Of a stretch of DNA of 64,000 bases, positions 1 to 9,520 are shown in pieces. The translations under genes were made by a program, and so were the position numbers. This DNA is from Risungbinella massiliensis. Lineage in GTDB: Bacteria; Bacillota; Bacilli; Thermoactinomycetales; Thermoactinomycetaceae. Within the stretch, counting starts at the first letter, position 1; each line of letters starts with the position of its first letter. The notes beneath the pieces are model-generated. The model saw only the letters and a program-made list of their open reading frames with translations. It was not told where the DNA came from and did no database searches. The stretch lies in assembly GCF_000942395.1 (NCBI RefSeq), contig NZ_LN812103.1:281000-344999 (forward strand), written 5' to 3'.

Positions 1-95
1 GCCGACTCGCTCTCTTTTTTTATGGTAAGAAAGGAAATAAGAAATTTTTATGGAAAAATTAGGAAATAAATTCGTTTGTTAGAAAGGCGATTTCC

Positions 96-1676
96 ATGAA
101 GATGGACCCAAAATGGCTCCTCATTTCTTTTCTTACGATGAGCTTTGCTACTTTTTATACTGAGGAGCTACCAGCGTTTAACCATGAAGTTTCTCAACAA
201 AACATTTATCTTTTTCCCTATGCGAAAAAAATAGGTACGAGCATTCAATACACACAAGCTGTCAACCAAGTTCAGATCGAGATGGAGTTGTCACGATATC
301 CCAAAAAGGAAGGTATTATCTGGATAAAAGTCTCTCAGCAGGATAGAGATGAAAGCATCCAACGTTTTTTCACTGTTCAGGGAGGGCGCTTTTCGCAAGC
401 TATAGATTTACCATTTGGGGAGGGTCTCTATGAAATAGAAGTTTTTGCTTCCAATTCGACTACCTCCTATTATCCCCTTGCGAAATGGACGATCTCGCAT
501 TCTGGGAAACGTGGTCTTCCGATTCAGACAGGCCTAACAGCTATTCGTGAAGGGCTGAGTTGGGAAGTTCCTACTATGAATCAGATGAATGAATCGACAT
601 TTCCTATCAAGATAAAGGTTGCGAATCCAACTCTATCTAGCATCTTGCTTCAAGTTCAAAAAGGATCGCAAATAGCGAAACGACTTCTCTACCTGAAAGG
701 TGGCAGTCTCGAATTAGAAGTCCCCTATTTATTTGGAGCGGGAACCTATCAAATTCAGTTGCTCGCACCTACCGAGGCTGATTCAACTCGTTATGAAGAG
801 ATGATCCGATTTTCACCTCAGACGACAGCCGATTTTGTGGCCAATCCAATTCAGTTTTATCAACCAGCAGAAGAGATTGGGCTTGATATTTTACAGCCAA
901 CAGTAGGAGGGGAGGAGATCGGAGAAAAATTCTTAGTGGATGCGGTGATGCACCGCCCTGTGGATCTCCAGGCAACTCCTTTTCTCGTGTTAGAAGTGAG
1001 CAAAGGGAAAGATCGTTCCTATTCTTATCTCCCGATAAGAGAGAAAAAGGTATCTGAGCAGGCAATTTTGCGCTTTGGAGAGGGCAAATATACGATTCGT
1101 TTGTTGAAACCTGATTTGCTGATGACACCTACTAATCAACTCCACTTACTTCCACTTGCAGAGTGGATTATAGAAAGTAAGCAAAATCCAGACAAACGAG
1201 ATCTGCTTCCGCAACAAGGCATAGAATCAGATCATGCCGAGATTATTAAACTAGCTACCATGATTACCAAACATGCAAAATCAAGCCGAGAAAAAGCGTA
1301 TCGAATCTATGAGTACGTGGCAACTCATATTGCCTATGATATGCAAAAAGCATCTGCTCCCATCTTTGATTGGCGATCATCGGCGATTCAGACTCTTCAA
1401 GATCAAAAGGCTACTTGTCAGGGCTATACTTATTTGGCAGTTGCCTTGCTACGAGCTTCTCAGATTTCAGCTAGAGTCGTAGAAGGGACGGTAGTGGGAG
1501 TACCACATGCTTGGGGTGAAGTCTGGCTAGACGGGAAATGGGTTCCCTTCGATGCAACATGGGGAGCGGGATATCTCACTCAATCAGGTATTTTTCATGC
1601 TGATTATAAAAAAGAGTATTTTGATCCATCGGAGACATCCTTTCGAGACCATCAGAGACTACGAGTAGTTTATTAG
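96..1676 (+). CDS. Exported transglutaminase-like domain protein
   Basis: A hydrophobic N-terminus (about residues 7-22) suggests export or membrane anchoring. Roughly residues 30-370 are beta-rich with internally similar segments (for example FGEGLYEIEVF, FGAGTYQIQLL, FGEGKYTIRLL), consistent with repeated Ig-like modules. The C-terminus is a transglutaminase-like fold with an apparent Cys441 (ATCQGY), His471 (PHAWGEVW), Asp486 (FDATWG) triad. Such proteins act as peptidases or cross-linkers at the cell surface; the substrate is unknown. The ATG start has an AAAGG-type site just upstream. Confidence 0.85.
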   Translation: MKMDPKWLLISFLTMSFATFYTEELPAFNHEVSQQNIYLFPYAKKIGTSIQYTQAVNQVQIEMELSRYPKKEGIIWIKVSQQDRDESIQRFFTVQGGRFSQAIDLPFGEGLYEIEVFASNSTTSYYPLAKWTISHSGKRGLPIQTGLTAIREGLSWEVPTMNQMNESTFPIKIKVANPTLSSILLQVQKGSQIAKRLLYLKGGSLELEVPYLFGAGTYQIQLLAPTEADSTRYEEMIRFSPQTTADFVANPIQFYQPAEEIGLDILQPTVGGEEIGEKFLVDAVMHRPVDLQATPFLVLEVSKGKDRSYSYLPIREKKVSEQAILRFGEGKYTIRLLKPDLLMTPTNQLHLLPLAEWIIESKQNPDKRDLLPQQGIESDHAEIIKLATMITKHAKSSREKAYRIYEYVATHIAYDMQKASAPIFDWRSSAIQTLQDQKATCQGYTYLAVALLRASQISARVVEGTVVGVPHAWGEVWLDGKWVPFDATWGAGYLTQSGIFHADYKKEYFDPSETSFRDHQRLRVVY

Positions 1677-1769
1677 GTCTCATTCTGGTACATTGAAGGA
1701 AACGATCCTAGTAGACATACAACAGCTGAAACGTGCGGAAGTTTCACTTGATCAAAAGGAGATATCGAG

Positions 1770-2693
1770 TTGTCAGAAGCAATATTTACCCATCAAGTAA
1801 CCTCAGATGAGAATGGTAAGATGTTACAACAGGTCTTGCAGAATAAATTCCGTTTTTCCCGCAAAATGCTTCGTCGTCTCAAGTTAGGGAATCTTGTCAC
1901 AGTAAATGGAGAAGTTCGTTATTTTTCTTCTCGAGTAGCAGAAGACGATCAGATTGTCATTCAAATGGAACCTGAGGAAGCAGAGTGGATTGAACCAGAA
2001 GAAATTCCGATTAATGTGATCCACGAGGATGAAGACTTGATCGTTCTGAATAAACAAGCTGGATTGGTAGTCCATCCAACGAAAGGTCACCCTACTGGTA
2101 CGCTTGCCAATGGGTTGCTCTGGTATTGGCAACAAAAAGGGGAGAACCGTAAAATCCGACCCGTTACAAGGTTGGATAAAGATACATCCGGTATTATGGT
2201 ACTTGCCAAACATGCTTATGCTCATGGATTTCTCGCACAACAAATGAAGAAAAAACGTTATGAACGATATTACTTAGCAGTGACAGATGGAACTCTTCCC
2301 CAAAAGGAAGGAATCATTGACTATCCGATCGGGCTACGAGAAGGGATGGGGATCCAGCGGGAGATTATTTCCGTTGAAGAGGGTGGAGATCATGCCATAA
2401 CTCATTTTCGTGTCGAAGAGCAGTTTGCCCAAAATACATTGGTACGTCTGTGGTTAGAGACAGGGCGTACTCATCAGATTCGGGTCCATTTATTGGCAAT
2501 GGGATATCCCATTATTGGCGATACCCTTTATAATCCGAATCCTCATCCACTAATGAATCGCCAAGCATTACATGCTACGAATCTAAAATTGCAACATCCA
2601 CGTACAGGTCAGTGGGTTAGTTGGAGCGCACCATTACCAGCAGACTATGAATATTTGTTACGAGAATTACGAGGTAACAAGGAGGGAGTCTAG
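1770..2693 (+). CDS. RluD-family 23S rRNA/tRNA pseudouridine synthase
   Basis: An N-terminal S4-like segment (FSRKMLRRLKLGNLVTVNGE, residues 30-50) is followed by the RluA/RluD catalytic core. The catalytic aspartate is Asp136 in RLDKDTSGIMVLAK, and the family motif GRTHQIRVHL lies further on. It isomerises specific uridines in structured RNA; the exact target cannot be read from sequence. The start is TTG with AAAGGAGAT 6-10 nt upstream. The stop abuts the ATG of the next gene, so the two are probably co-transcribed. Confidence 0.92.
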   Translation: MSEAIFTHQVTSDENGKMLQQVLQNKFRFSRKMLRRLKLGNLVTVNGEVRYFSSRVAEDDQIVIQMEPEEAEWIEPEEIPINVIHEDEDLIVLNKQAGLVVHPTKGHPTGTLANGLLWYWQQKGENRKIRPVTRLDKDTSGIMVLAKHAYAHGFLAQQMKKKRYERYYLAVTDGTLPQKEGIIDYPIGLREGMGIQREIISVEEGGDHAITHFRVEEQFAQNTLVRLWLETGRTHQIRVHLLAMGYPIIGDTLYNPNPHPLMNRQALHATNLKLQHPRTGQWVSWSAPLPADYEYLLRELRGNKEGV

Positions 2694-3455
2694 ATGGAGC
2701 AACGCGTAGCTTGGGTAGTAGGTGGAGTAACAGGACTGGGTGTTCCCGTGATCAAGATGCTTGCCCAAGAGGGATATAGTATTGTTTCCAATTATCGCAA
2801 GAGCGACCAAGCTGCCCGAGAGCTAGAGCATGAGCTTTCTTTGCAGGGAGTAGAATCGCTCTTTTTACGTGGAGATGTAAGTCGTTATGAAGAAGTACAG
2901 CAGATGATCGTCCAAGTGATGGAGCACTTTGGACGAGTCGATGTATTGGTCTGTACAGCGGGTCCCTTTACCTTTCGTCCAGTAGCGACCATTGACCATT
3001 CCTATGATCATTGGCGTCAGATGCTCGATGGCAATCTCTCTAGTGTTTTTTGGCTAACTAGTGAATTAATACCTGGTATGCGCGAGCGGGCTTGGGGAAG
3101 AGTGATTACCTTTGGCTTTCGTCAAGTCGAGCAAGTACCAGCAAGTGTTGGATTTGGTCCGTATGCAGCAGCAAAGACAGGGCTTGTCTCTCTCACTCGT
3201 ACATTGGCAGAAGAAGAGGCGAAACATGGGATCACAGTCAATATGATCTGTCCAGGAGACATCCGCCATCCATTCAAAGAAGGAACCATTCGCGAAGCAA
3301 AACAAGCAAGGGAGAAAAACAGTGTCCGGCCGGGATCGGGGGAGGATATTGCTCGTGTTGTACAATTTCTCGTCCATCCCAATTCTGACTATCTCTCTGG
3401 GATGATTATTCCAGTAACAGGTGGTTTCAGTCCTGTCTATTTTCCAGTAGAATAG
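2694..3455 (+). CDS. Short-chain dehydrogenase/reductase family protein
   Basis: A Rossmann fold is indicated by GGVTGLG (residues 10-16) and the active-site YAAAK (Tyr157, Lys161); the C-terminus has the usual PVTGG. The serine normally 13 residues before the tyrosine is replaced by glutamine (QVEQVPAS...GPY), so catalysis may be altered. The start is ATG immediately after the preceding stop, with AAGGAGGG upstream, indicating an operon with the pseudouridine synthase. The substrate is unknown. Confidence 0.85.
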   Translation: MEQRVAWVVGGVTGLGVPVIKMLAQEGYSIVSNYRKSDQAARELEHELSLQGVESLFLRGDVSRYEEVQQMIVQVMEHFGRVDVLVCTAGPFTFRPVATIDHSYDHWRQMLDGNLSSVFWLTSELIPGMRERAWGRVITFGFRQVEQVPASVGFGPYAAAKTGLVSLTRTLAEEEAKHGITVNMICPGDIRHPFKEGTIREAKQAREKNSVRPGSGEDIARVVQFLVHPNSDYLSGMIIPVTGGFSPVYFPVE

Positions 3456-3503
3456 AAAGGGATCTTATTGTAATATTGTTGTAATATTTTCACCGAATTA
3501 AAC

Positions 3504-3531
3504 GTGACAAGATTTTTCTTTCCGTTATAAT
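3504..3531 (+). promoter_or_regulatory. Probable sigma-A promoter of the PBP gene
   Basis: GTGACA (-35) and TATAAT (-10) are separated by 16 nt. Transcription would start near 3538 and leave a leader of about 200 nt before the penicillin-binding protein. Confidence 0.6.
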
Positions 3532-3736
3532 GTTTGCATGTGTCGATTCGTGCATTCTATGAATAAGAAAATATTTCTTCATTACAATGCACTAGATTTC
3601 ATAGAATGTAGAGAGCAAGAAGAGAGCATTTGTCAAGTTGCGCTCCAACACTTTCTGCGATATGGTATGGAATGCACAAACGCGAAGCGCGGCGAAATGG
3701 TTCAAACGGATGTAAAAATAGGAGGTAATAGATCAG

Positions 3737-6499
3737 ATGAATGATCGATTCAGAGGAAATGGGAGTGGTGGGAATGGTAGCCAATCCAATGGTGATAAAG
3801 CTACCTTCACACCACGAACTCGTAGTCAACGAGTAGGCCCATCTGGTAACCGTTCAAGTAGAGTTTCTCGATCAGGTACTCCGACTAGCCCTTGGAAACG
3901 ATTTTTTAATAAAAAATGGTTTACAGTAGTCGGGATTACGATTCTGTTACTAATTTTAGGTGGGTGTAGTGCTCTATATGCTGCAATCTCATCAGATCAA
4001 ATTGATATAGATAAAATTGATCAGATTGACTTCTCTTCTACGGTATATGGAGCGGACAAAAAAGAAGTTACCAAAATGGGTGCACTACGTGAAAAAATAA
4101 CATACGAAGAATTATCAAAATACAATAAAGACCTGATATTGGCCGTTGTGAAAACAGAAGATGAGCGTTTCTATGAACATAATGGGATTGACTTCTATGG
4201 TCTGGGTCGGGCTCTAGTGAAAGACGTTATGTGTCTTTGTTTTAAAGAGGGTGGTAGTACCATTACCATGCAGGTTGCGGGTAATATCTTGCAAGAGGAT
4301 CGTAGTCAAACGATTTCACGGAAATTAGCCGACTTTGCTGGAGCATGGGCGTTAGAAAGTAAAAAAACTAAAGAAGATATCATCATGGCTTATTTGAATT
4401 ATATCCCTTATGGAAACAACGTACAGGGAGTTCGATTAGCCTCTAAAATTTATTTTGGGAAAGATCCTGCTACGACGAAATTAGAGCCACAAGAAATTGC
4501 GATGTTAGTCGGAATTCCAAACGGACCAAGTATCTTTAACCCTTACACAGGTAAAACTGAAAGGGCAAAAAAACGTCGTGATTGGGTTCTGCAGAAAATG
4601 TCAGAGACTGCTCAAGATTTACCGCAGATTATTACAGAAGCAGAAGCGAAGAAATTAATGGAAACACCTTTGGGTGCAGATAAAAAGTTTTTAACTCAAT
4701 ATAAACCAGATAGATCCAAATACAGTGCCTATATTGATGCAATGAAGGCAGAAGCGAAGACATACTATGAATTGTCTGCTGAGGATTTGGAAAATGGTGG
4801 GTACAAGATCTATACAGGGATGGACCAGAAAGCGCAAGATGCAATGTTGGAAACAATTAATGAAAACAACAAACTTCTTGGGGATAAAGATCGATTAATG
4901 GATGCTGCTGCGACGATGTTAGATGCCAAGACTGGTTTAGTGAAAGCAATTAGTAGTGGAAAACAATACAAAACTGGATTCTTACAGTATGGAACGTATC
5001 CAATTCAGCCGGGGTCTACTATTAAACCGCTAGCAGTTTATAGCCCGATTATGGAAAAGGATCCTAAAAACTTTCATCCGAATACCATTTATAATGATAA
5101 AAATGATAAATCTACTTATTCCTACAATCCGAATAACTACAATAAAAAAGAAGCTGGGCAAGTACTTCTCAGAGAGGCTTTGGGAAGATCGTTGAACTTG
5201 ACACCAGCACATATTTTAGAGAAAAACATCGGAATAAAATACTCCGCTGAAAAAGTTCGAGAACTTGGGATCAAGTTAGAAAAGAACGATGAGAACTTAT
5301 CTCCTCTATCTCTAGGTGGTTTCACAAAAGGGATTTCCACCAAAGATATGGTGCAAGCTTACTCTGTCTACCCGAATATGGGCAAAGTGAAAAAAGCTCA
5401 TTTCATCATGGAAATCCGCGATAAAGCGGGTAACAAAGTCGAACCAAAAGTAGACTACAAGATGGATAAAGACGGTTTCCAGATTGATGAAGAGACAGAA
5501 AAAGCAAAACAAGTTTTTAAACCGCAAACAGCTTGGTGGTCTATTGAGATGATGCGAGATGTTTTCAAAAAGGACTACGGTACAGGTAAAAAATTTGATA
5601 TATCAGGATTAGATCTAGCTGGGAAAACTGGTACCACACAGGAGTCCGCAGAAGGTTGGATGGTCGGATATACCTCTGATACTGTGTTGGCGGTCGCCGT
5701 ATTTAATACCCGTGAAAATGGAAAAAGCGGGGACTTTGAAATAGGTGACGAAAAAGGTAAAATTTGGCGAGAGATTATGGTGGAATCCGGGATTAAGAGT
5801 AAAGACATGCAAAAACCAAGTGGTGTACAAGATCCACCAGCAGCTTTCAAAATAAACGACCTGAACCTTCAATTGAAACAAGAAGGGGAAAACGTAGTCG
5901 CTACTTGGAACAAACAAGATCCTACTCGGGTTCAATTTACACTAGAGCGTTCTACATCGAAAAGTGGTCCATGGGAGTCAGTTCCAACTAGTGGAAATAA
6001 AGCTGTAGACCCATTCCCATATCAGAATCTGGCCAACGACAGTGGAAATATCATCGACAATCTGTTTGGTAATGGGAATGGCAATGCCAAAAAGACTTAT
6101 TACTACAAACTGACTGCGAAAGATACGCAAGCTACCACGGATCCAAATGACCCAACCGATAATGGTAGTATGTCAAAAGAGGTAATTGCGTCAATCGAGG
6201 TTAAGCTCAACTCGAATGGTGATGAAGATAATCAAAAAAATCCTGACTGCTCCAAAGAAGAGAACAAAGATCATCCACAATGTAAGGATGACGGCAATGG
6301 CGGTGGGGATGAAAAAAAATACTCGAGAGCTGATTGTACTAAGCTTGTGATTACTGCTGGAATTAGTGGAGATCAAAGGAGAACGTGTGAGAAAGACCCA
6401 AACAAGTTTTTTGAAGAGAATCCACAGTACAAAGAATACGTTTATGATACCAATCAACAGTCAACTTTACCGGCTACTCGGCGTAATCTAATTGCATAA
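3737..6499 (+). CDS. Class A penicillin-binding protein (PBP1A/1B-like)
   Basis: Bifunctional peptidoglycan synthase. A basic, Gly/Ser/Asn-rich cytoplasmic tail (1-55) precedes one membrane helix (about 57-80). The glycosyltransferase domain (GT51) has catalytic Glu141 in KTEDERFYEHNG. The transpeptidase domain has Ser427 in PGSTIKP, an SLN motif and GKTGTT. The C-terminus carries a fibronectin-III-like module, then a low-complexity acidic tail with four cysteines (PDCSKEE, PQCKDD, ADCTK, RTCEKD), unusual for this family. The ATG is preceded by AGGAGGTAAT. It is monocistronic between its own promoter and terminator. Confidence 0.95.
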   Translation: MNDRFRGNGSGGNGSQSNGDKATFTPRTRSQRVGPSGNRSSRVSRSGTPTSPWKRFFNKKWFTVVGITILLLILGGCSALYAAISSDQIDIDKIDQIDFSSTVYGADKKEVTKMGALREKITYEELSKYNKDLILAVVKTEDERFYEHNGIDFYGLGRALVKDVMCLCFKEGGSTITMQVAGNILQEDRSQTISRKLADFAGAWALESKKTKEDIIMAYLNYIPYGNNVQGVRLASKIYFGKDPATTKLEPQEIAMLVGIPNGPSIFNPYTGKTERAKKRRDWVLQKMSETAQDLPQIITEAEAKKLMETPLGADKKFLTQYKPDRSKYSAYIDAMKAEAKTYYELSAEDLENGGYKIYTGMDQKAQDAMLETINENNKLLGDKDRLMDAAATMLDAKTGLVKAISSGKQYKTGFLQYGTYPIQPGSTIKPLAVYSPIMEKDPKNFHPNTIYNDKNDKSTYSYNPNNYNKKEAGQVLLREALGRSLNLTPAHILEKNIGIKYSAEKVRELGIKLEKNDENLSPLSLGGFTKGISTKDMVQAYSVYPNMGKVKKAHFIMEIRDKAGNKVEPKVDYKMDKDGFQIDEETEKAKQVFKPQTAWWSIEMMRDVFKKDYGTGKKFDISGLDLAGKTGTTQESAEGWMVGYTSDTVLAVAVFNTRENGKSGDFEIGDEKGKIWREIMVESGIKSKDMQKPSGVQDPPAAFKINDLNLQLKQEGENVVATWNKQDPTRVQFTLERSTSKSGPWESVPTSGNKAVDPFPYQNLANDSGNIIDNLFGNGNGNAKKTYYYKLTAKDTQATTDPNDPTDNGSMSKEVIASIEVKLNSNGDEDNQKNPDCSKEENKDHPQCKDDGNGGGDEKKYSRADCTKLVITAGISGDQRRTCEKDPNKFFEENPQYKEYVYDTNQQSTLPATRRNLIA

Positions 6500-6515
6500 C
6501 CACATATGTTTATCC

Positions 6516-6547
6516 AAACTCCCTTTCATAATAGAAAGGGAGTTTTT
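6516..6547 (+). terminator. Intrinsic terminator after the PBP gene
   Basis: ACTCCCTTTC pairs with GAAAGGGAGT across a 6-nt loop, followed by a U-run. Confidence 0.9.
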
Positions 6548-6616
6548 CTTTTGCTTCTAACTTGTCCTGCACCATCATAGATTGAAGTAACAGGAGTAGG
6601 ACAAGGGGAGATAAAG

Positions 6617-7654
6617 ATGAAAAAGGTCTGGCTCGCCTGTCGGATCGGGTTTACATATGCAGGGACTATTGTAGGAGCGGGATTTGCTTCTGGACAGGAA
6701 ATTCTTCAGTTTTTTACGTTATTTGGTTCATTTGGTTTTTGGGGGATTCTCCTTAGTACGTTTCTGTTTGCATGGCTTGGTCAACGCATATTGCAGTTTG
6801 GAGCGCGAACCAAAGCAAGCACTTATGAGGAACTAAACCGATATCTATTTGGAGAGAGAATTGGACGGCTGATCAATTTAGCTGTGGGAATTATGTTGTT
6901 TGGAGCCACCACTGCGATGATGTCAGGAGTTGGATCTCTATCTTCTGAACATCTGGGGATTTCTTTTCACTTAGGAGTCTTACTCACAACATTTCTTGCC
7001 TTCTTTGTGCTGATCCGTGGTATTGAAGGTATTATCTCCGTTAATTCCGTTGTAGTACCTCTTATGTTTGGCTTTATTCTGATGATTGGTTTTTATGCAT
7101 GGCTGAATGGAGAATGGACGGTCATTATGCAAAAGGATGTGATCCAAACAGGGGGCTCGTGGATCACTTCAGCCATTTTATATGTAGCGTTTAATCTGGT
7201 AATGGCACAAGCCGTTCTTGTACCACTGGGAAGTGCGGTGGAGAAGGAAGAAATCTGCAAGTTAGGGGCCTGGATTGGTGCTGGTTTGTTAGGGATTATG
7301 TTACTTGCTGGAGACTATGCGTTACAAGTGAACTTAGAGCAAGTGATCAATAAAGAGATTCCTATGGCCTATCTTGTGTATCCATTTGGTTTTTGGATCA
7401 AGGCAGCTTTTCTCCTTTTAATGTGGTCTGAGATCTTTACTACCTTGATCAGTAATGTATTTGGACTGACTGCCAAGTTACAAGAGATCTCTACTATTCG
7501 CCCAGTCCATTGGATGATGATTATCTTTATTCTTGGCTATGCTTTTTCTCTAATTGGGTTCCCTACTTTGGTAAAAGTACTTTACCCTGCTTTTGGATAC
7601 TGTGGTCTGTTATTGGTTGGGATGATGTTATTCCGTAATATTCCTACCAAATGA
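6617..7654 (+). CDS. YkvI-like polytopic membrane protein
   Basis: About ten hydrophobic helices and the N-terminal signature GTIVGAGFASGQEI match the YkvI (COG3949) family, distantly related to APC/SLC-type transporters. A branched-chain amino acid or sodium-coupled substrate is often assumed, but no substrate can be assigned. The start ATG follows AAGGGGAGATAAAG. The 3' end overlaps a convergent small gene by 27 bp. Confidence 0.85.
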   Translation: MKKVWLACRIGFTYAGTIVGAGFASGQEILQFFTLFGSFGFWGILLSTFLFAWLGQRILQFGARTKASTYEELNRYLFGERIGRLINLAVGIMLFGATTAMMSGVGSLSSEHLGISFHLGVLLTTFLAFFVLIRGIEGIISVNSVVVPLMFGFILMIGFYAWLNGEWTVIMQKDVIQTGGSWITSAILYVAFNLVMAQAVLVPLGSAVEKEEICKLGAWIGAGLLGIMLLAGDYALQVNLEQVINKEIPMAYLVYPFGFWIKAAFLLLMWSEIFTTLISNVFGLTAKLQEISTIRPVHWMMIIFILGYAFSLIGFPTLVKVLYPAFGYCGLLLVGMMLFRNIPTK

Positions 7655-7873
7655 AATGGAACTTCGTAAGTCACTCAAAAGGAGTTCATAAGCATCAGGG
7701 TCTTGGAAATGCTCTTTCGTCCAAGCCTTCTCTATATAGGAGACTAGTTCTTCTGTTGAGGAGAAGAATTGTCCTGTTGTATCCGCATTGCGTACCCAGT
7801 AACGGTTGTTATCTTCATCCGAAACTACTTCACAAGGAATCCAACTCAGATGAGACATTAGTTCACGTTCCAT
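7628..7873 (-). CDS. Small hypothetical protein (81 aa)
   Basis: Acidic soluble protein with no recognised family. GGAG lies 8 nt before its ATG, and its composition is more protein-like than the overlapping plus-strand frame (7651-7875), so the minus strand is chosen. It is convergent with the ykvI-like gene. Function unknown. Confidence 0.6.
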   Translation of the reverse strand: MERELMSHLSWIPCEVVSDEDNNRYWVRNADTTGQFFSSTEELVSYIEKAWTKEHFQDPDAYELLLSDLRSSISFGRNITE

Positions 7874-8010
7874 GAGATCATCTCCGTAATGTCCATTGAT
7901 TCAACTAACCATCAGAGTAGAACAAAGAGAAGATCTCTGCTGATGGAAGTTTTGCTTTACATTAGCCTGTCCGATGAACGCTATTTTTATGGTAGGGAGG
8001 TGAGAAAGAA

Positions 8011-8517
8011 GTGGAGTTTTTTCTGTTACTGATCTTGGTCTATCTAGTGGGGGCAATTCCATGGGAGAAGTGTCTTGGCTCTTCTTTTCGCAGAAACTTA
8101 ATTCTTTGGGTGCTTCTATTCGACTTTTTCTCTGCTGCGATTGTAGTTCTTCTTATATGGTGGGGCTTTGGCTTTTTTGCAGCACATCTTGCGGCGATCT
8201 TGGTCGTATTGGGCCAGATGTTTTCGTGTTTTTGCAAATTTCGTGAGCGTAGTGCTTATGCTGTAGCAGCAGGAGCTCTGCTCATCTTAAGTCCCGTACT
8301 AATCTTGGCTGGTCTCTTATTTTATCTACTTAGTCTACTGGTGACGAGATATATTATCCTTTCCAACTTTTTAGCTACCATTGCTGTGATTATTCTCTCG
8401 TTTGTATTGGCGACTCATGTGACTGTGTGGTTTCTTATTATAGGACTCGGTGCGTTATTGCTATTTCGACAACAAAAAAACTGGCGAAAGCGTTGGAGGA
8501 GAAGGAAGATTTTCTAA
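8011..8517 (+). CDS. PlsY-like integral membrane protein lacking catalytic motifs
   Basis: The opening VYLVGAIPWEKCLG and the block GQMFSCFCKFRER through LSPVLILAGLLFYLL to LVTRYIILSN follow glycerol-3-phosphate acyltransferase PlsY (YLLGSIP, GHMFPVF.F.GGKGVAT, ALSP, LTRY.SLAS). However, the SGNxGATN motif and about 25 residues around it are missing, and GGKGVAT has become RERSAYAV. Acyltransfer from acyl-phosphate is therefore unlikely. Length is 168 aa against about 200 for PlsY. GTG start with GGGAGGTGAG upstream. A regulatory or structural role is only a guess. Confidence 0.7.
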   Translation: MEFFLLLILVYLVGAIPWEKCLGSSFRRNLILWVLLFDFFSAAIVVLLIWWGFGFFAAHLAAILVVLGQMFSCFCKFRERSAYAVAAGALLILSPVLILAGLLFYLLSLLVTRYIILSNFLATIAVIILSFVLATHVTVWFLIIGLGALLLFRQQKNWRKRWRRRKIF

Positions 8518-8538
8518 AAGATCCCTTCTCCTCTATTG

Positions 8539-9333
8539 TTATGCGATCCGCCAGCTAATCTCATATCCTGCATGACTGCGAACTTGAAGTACGCCAGAGT
8601 CCAATATAAGATATTGCCCTTTTGTTCCGAGTATGGTTCCGGTGACGACCGGCTCTTTGGTTAGGTTATGCGAGACGATCTTGTCCGTTGAGACTTGCCC
8701 GGTATAGTGAAAATGTCGGGGCTCTTCGTCTAAAAGCAAATAGTTTTTTGCCCAATCCGGTACATAAGCAAAAGCTCGTTCACGCTCCCAGAGAAGATCG
8801 AGATCGTTTCCTTCGTTTTTGAGCATTTTCCGCCAATTGGTCTTGTCAGCAAAATTCTCAGAGAGATGATGCTCTATCATTCCAGCCAGTTTACGAGTAG
8901 GTACTTCTAAGATTGGGATCGCGGAGATCGCTCCCTGTGATAGCCAACGATTCATTTCTTGACCTTTTCTTGTAATCCCCACTTTTACCCCACTTGTCAG
9001 TGCTAGATAGACTATATGTGGCTGCATACAGTAACTCTCCCCAAAGGAGGGTTCTCGACAAGTTCCATGCTCAAAATGACAACGCTCTGGTCGCACGAAG
9101 CAAATATCGTTGTTGGCAGTAGTCGTAAAACAGGGGTAACAATATCCGCTTGCATAGGTCTTTCTTATATACTTTCCACAGGAGATACAGAACTTCCGAC
9201 CGGTATGCGTAATCTGAACCTCTGCGCCAAGATAATCGTCTAAGCAGATTTCTTCTTTTTTGGTCTGTAAAAAGGAGCGAATGGGTTGCTCCATCTCATG
9301 ACGGAGCGAGTGCAACAGATAGTTTTTGGTCAA
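8539..9333 (-). CDS. DUF2797 family zinc-binding protein
   Basis: It has a treble-clef-like CISCG...CYPC motif, further conserved Cys residues (CFVRPERC, CREPSFGESYC), and a GIY-YIG-reminiscent segment (VYLALTSGVKVGITRKG). This matches DUF2797 proteins, of unknown function and possibly nucleic-acid binding. I choose TTG at 9333 because GGAGGAG sits 5 nt upstream; an ATG 11 codons earlier has no good ribosome site. Confidence 0.8.
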   Translation of the reverse strand: MTKNYLLHSLRHEMEQPIRSFLQTKKEEICLDDYLGAEVQITHTGRKFCISCGKYIRKTYASGYCYPCFTTTANNDICFVRPERCHFEHGTCREPSFGESYCMQPHIVYLALTSGVKVGITRKGQEMNRWLSQGAISAIPILEVPTRKLAGMIEHHLSENFADKTNWRKMLKNEGNDLDLLWERERAFAYVPDWAKNYLLLDEEPRHFHYTGQVSTDKIVSHNLTKEPVVTGTILGTKGQYLILDSGVLQVRSHAGYEISWRIA

Positions 9334-9504
9334 GATAACTCCTCCGTTTCCTTCTATAGTGAACATGTCTATTGTACTGGAAAAAGGTTAATCTAGCGAT
9401 GGAATTCCGCTAAGAACATGTAAAATATGGATGGGATAGTTAAATAGTTGTTACATTAGTATGAATAGTAAGTCGATAACCTTTTTTTCGATAGATTATT
9501 TCTT

Positions 9505-9510
9505 TATAAT
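9505..9510 (+). promoter_or_regulatory. -10 box upstream of leader RNA copy 1
   Basis: TATAAT occurs 11 nt before the conserved GCTACCTACA that opens the leader. The second copy at 10196-10201 is placed alike, so transcripts probably begin at or close to this motif. No good -35 is visible. Confidence 0.5.
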
Positions 9511-9520
9511 GCAGAGTATC

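Noticed and set aside
3538-3744. Plus-strand ORF of 68 codons before the PBP gene
   Set aside because: It begins at the predicted transcription start, has no ribosome site and unconvincing composition; read as leader.
7651-7875. Plus-strand 74-codon ORF
   Set aside because: Shadow of the better supported minus-strand gene at 7628-7873.
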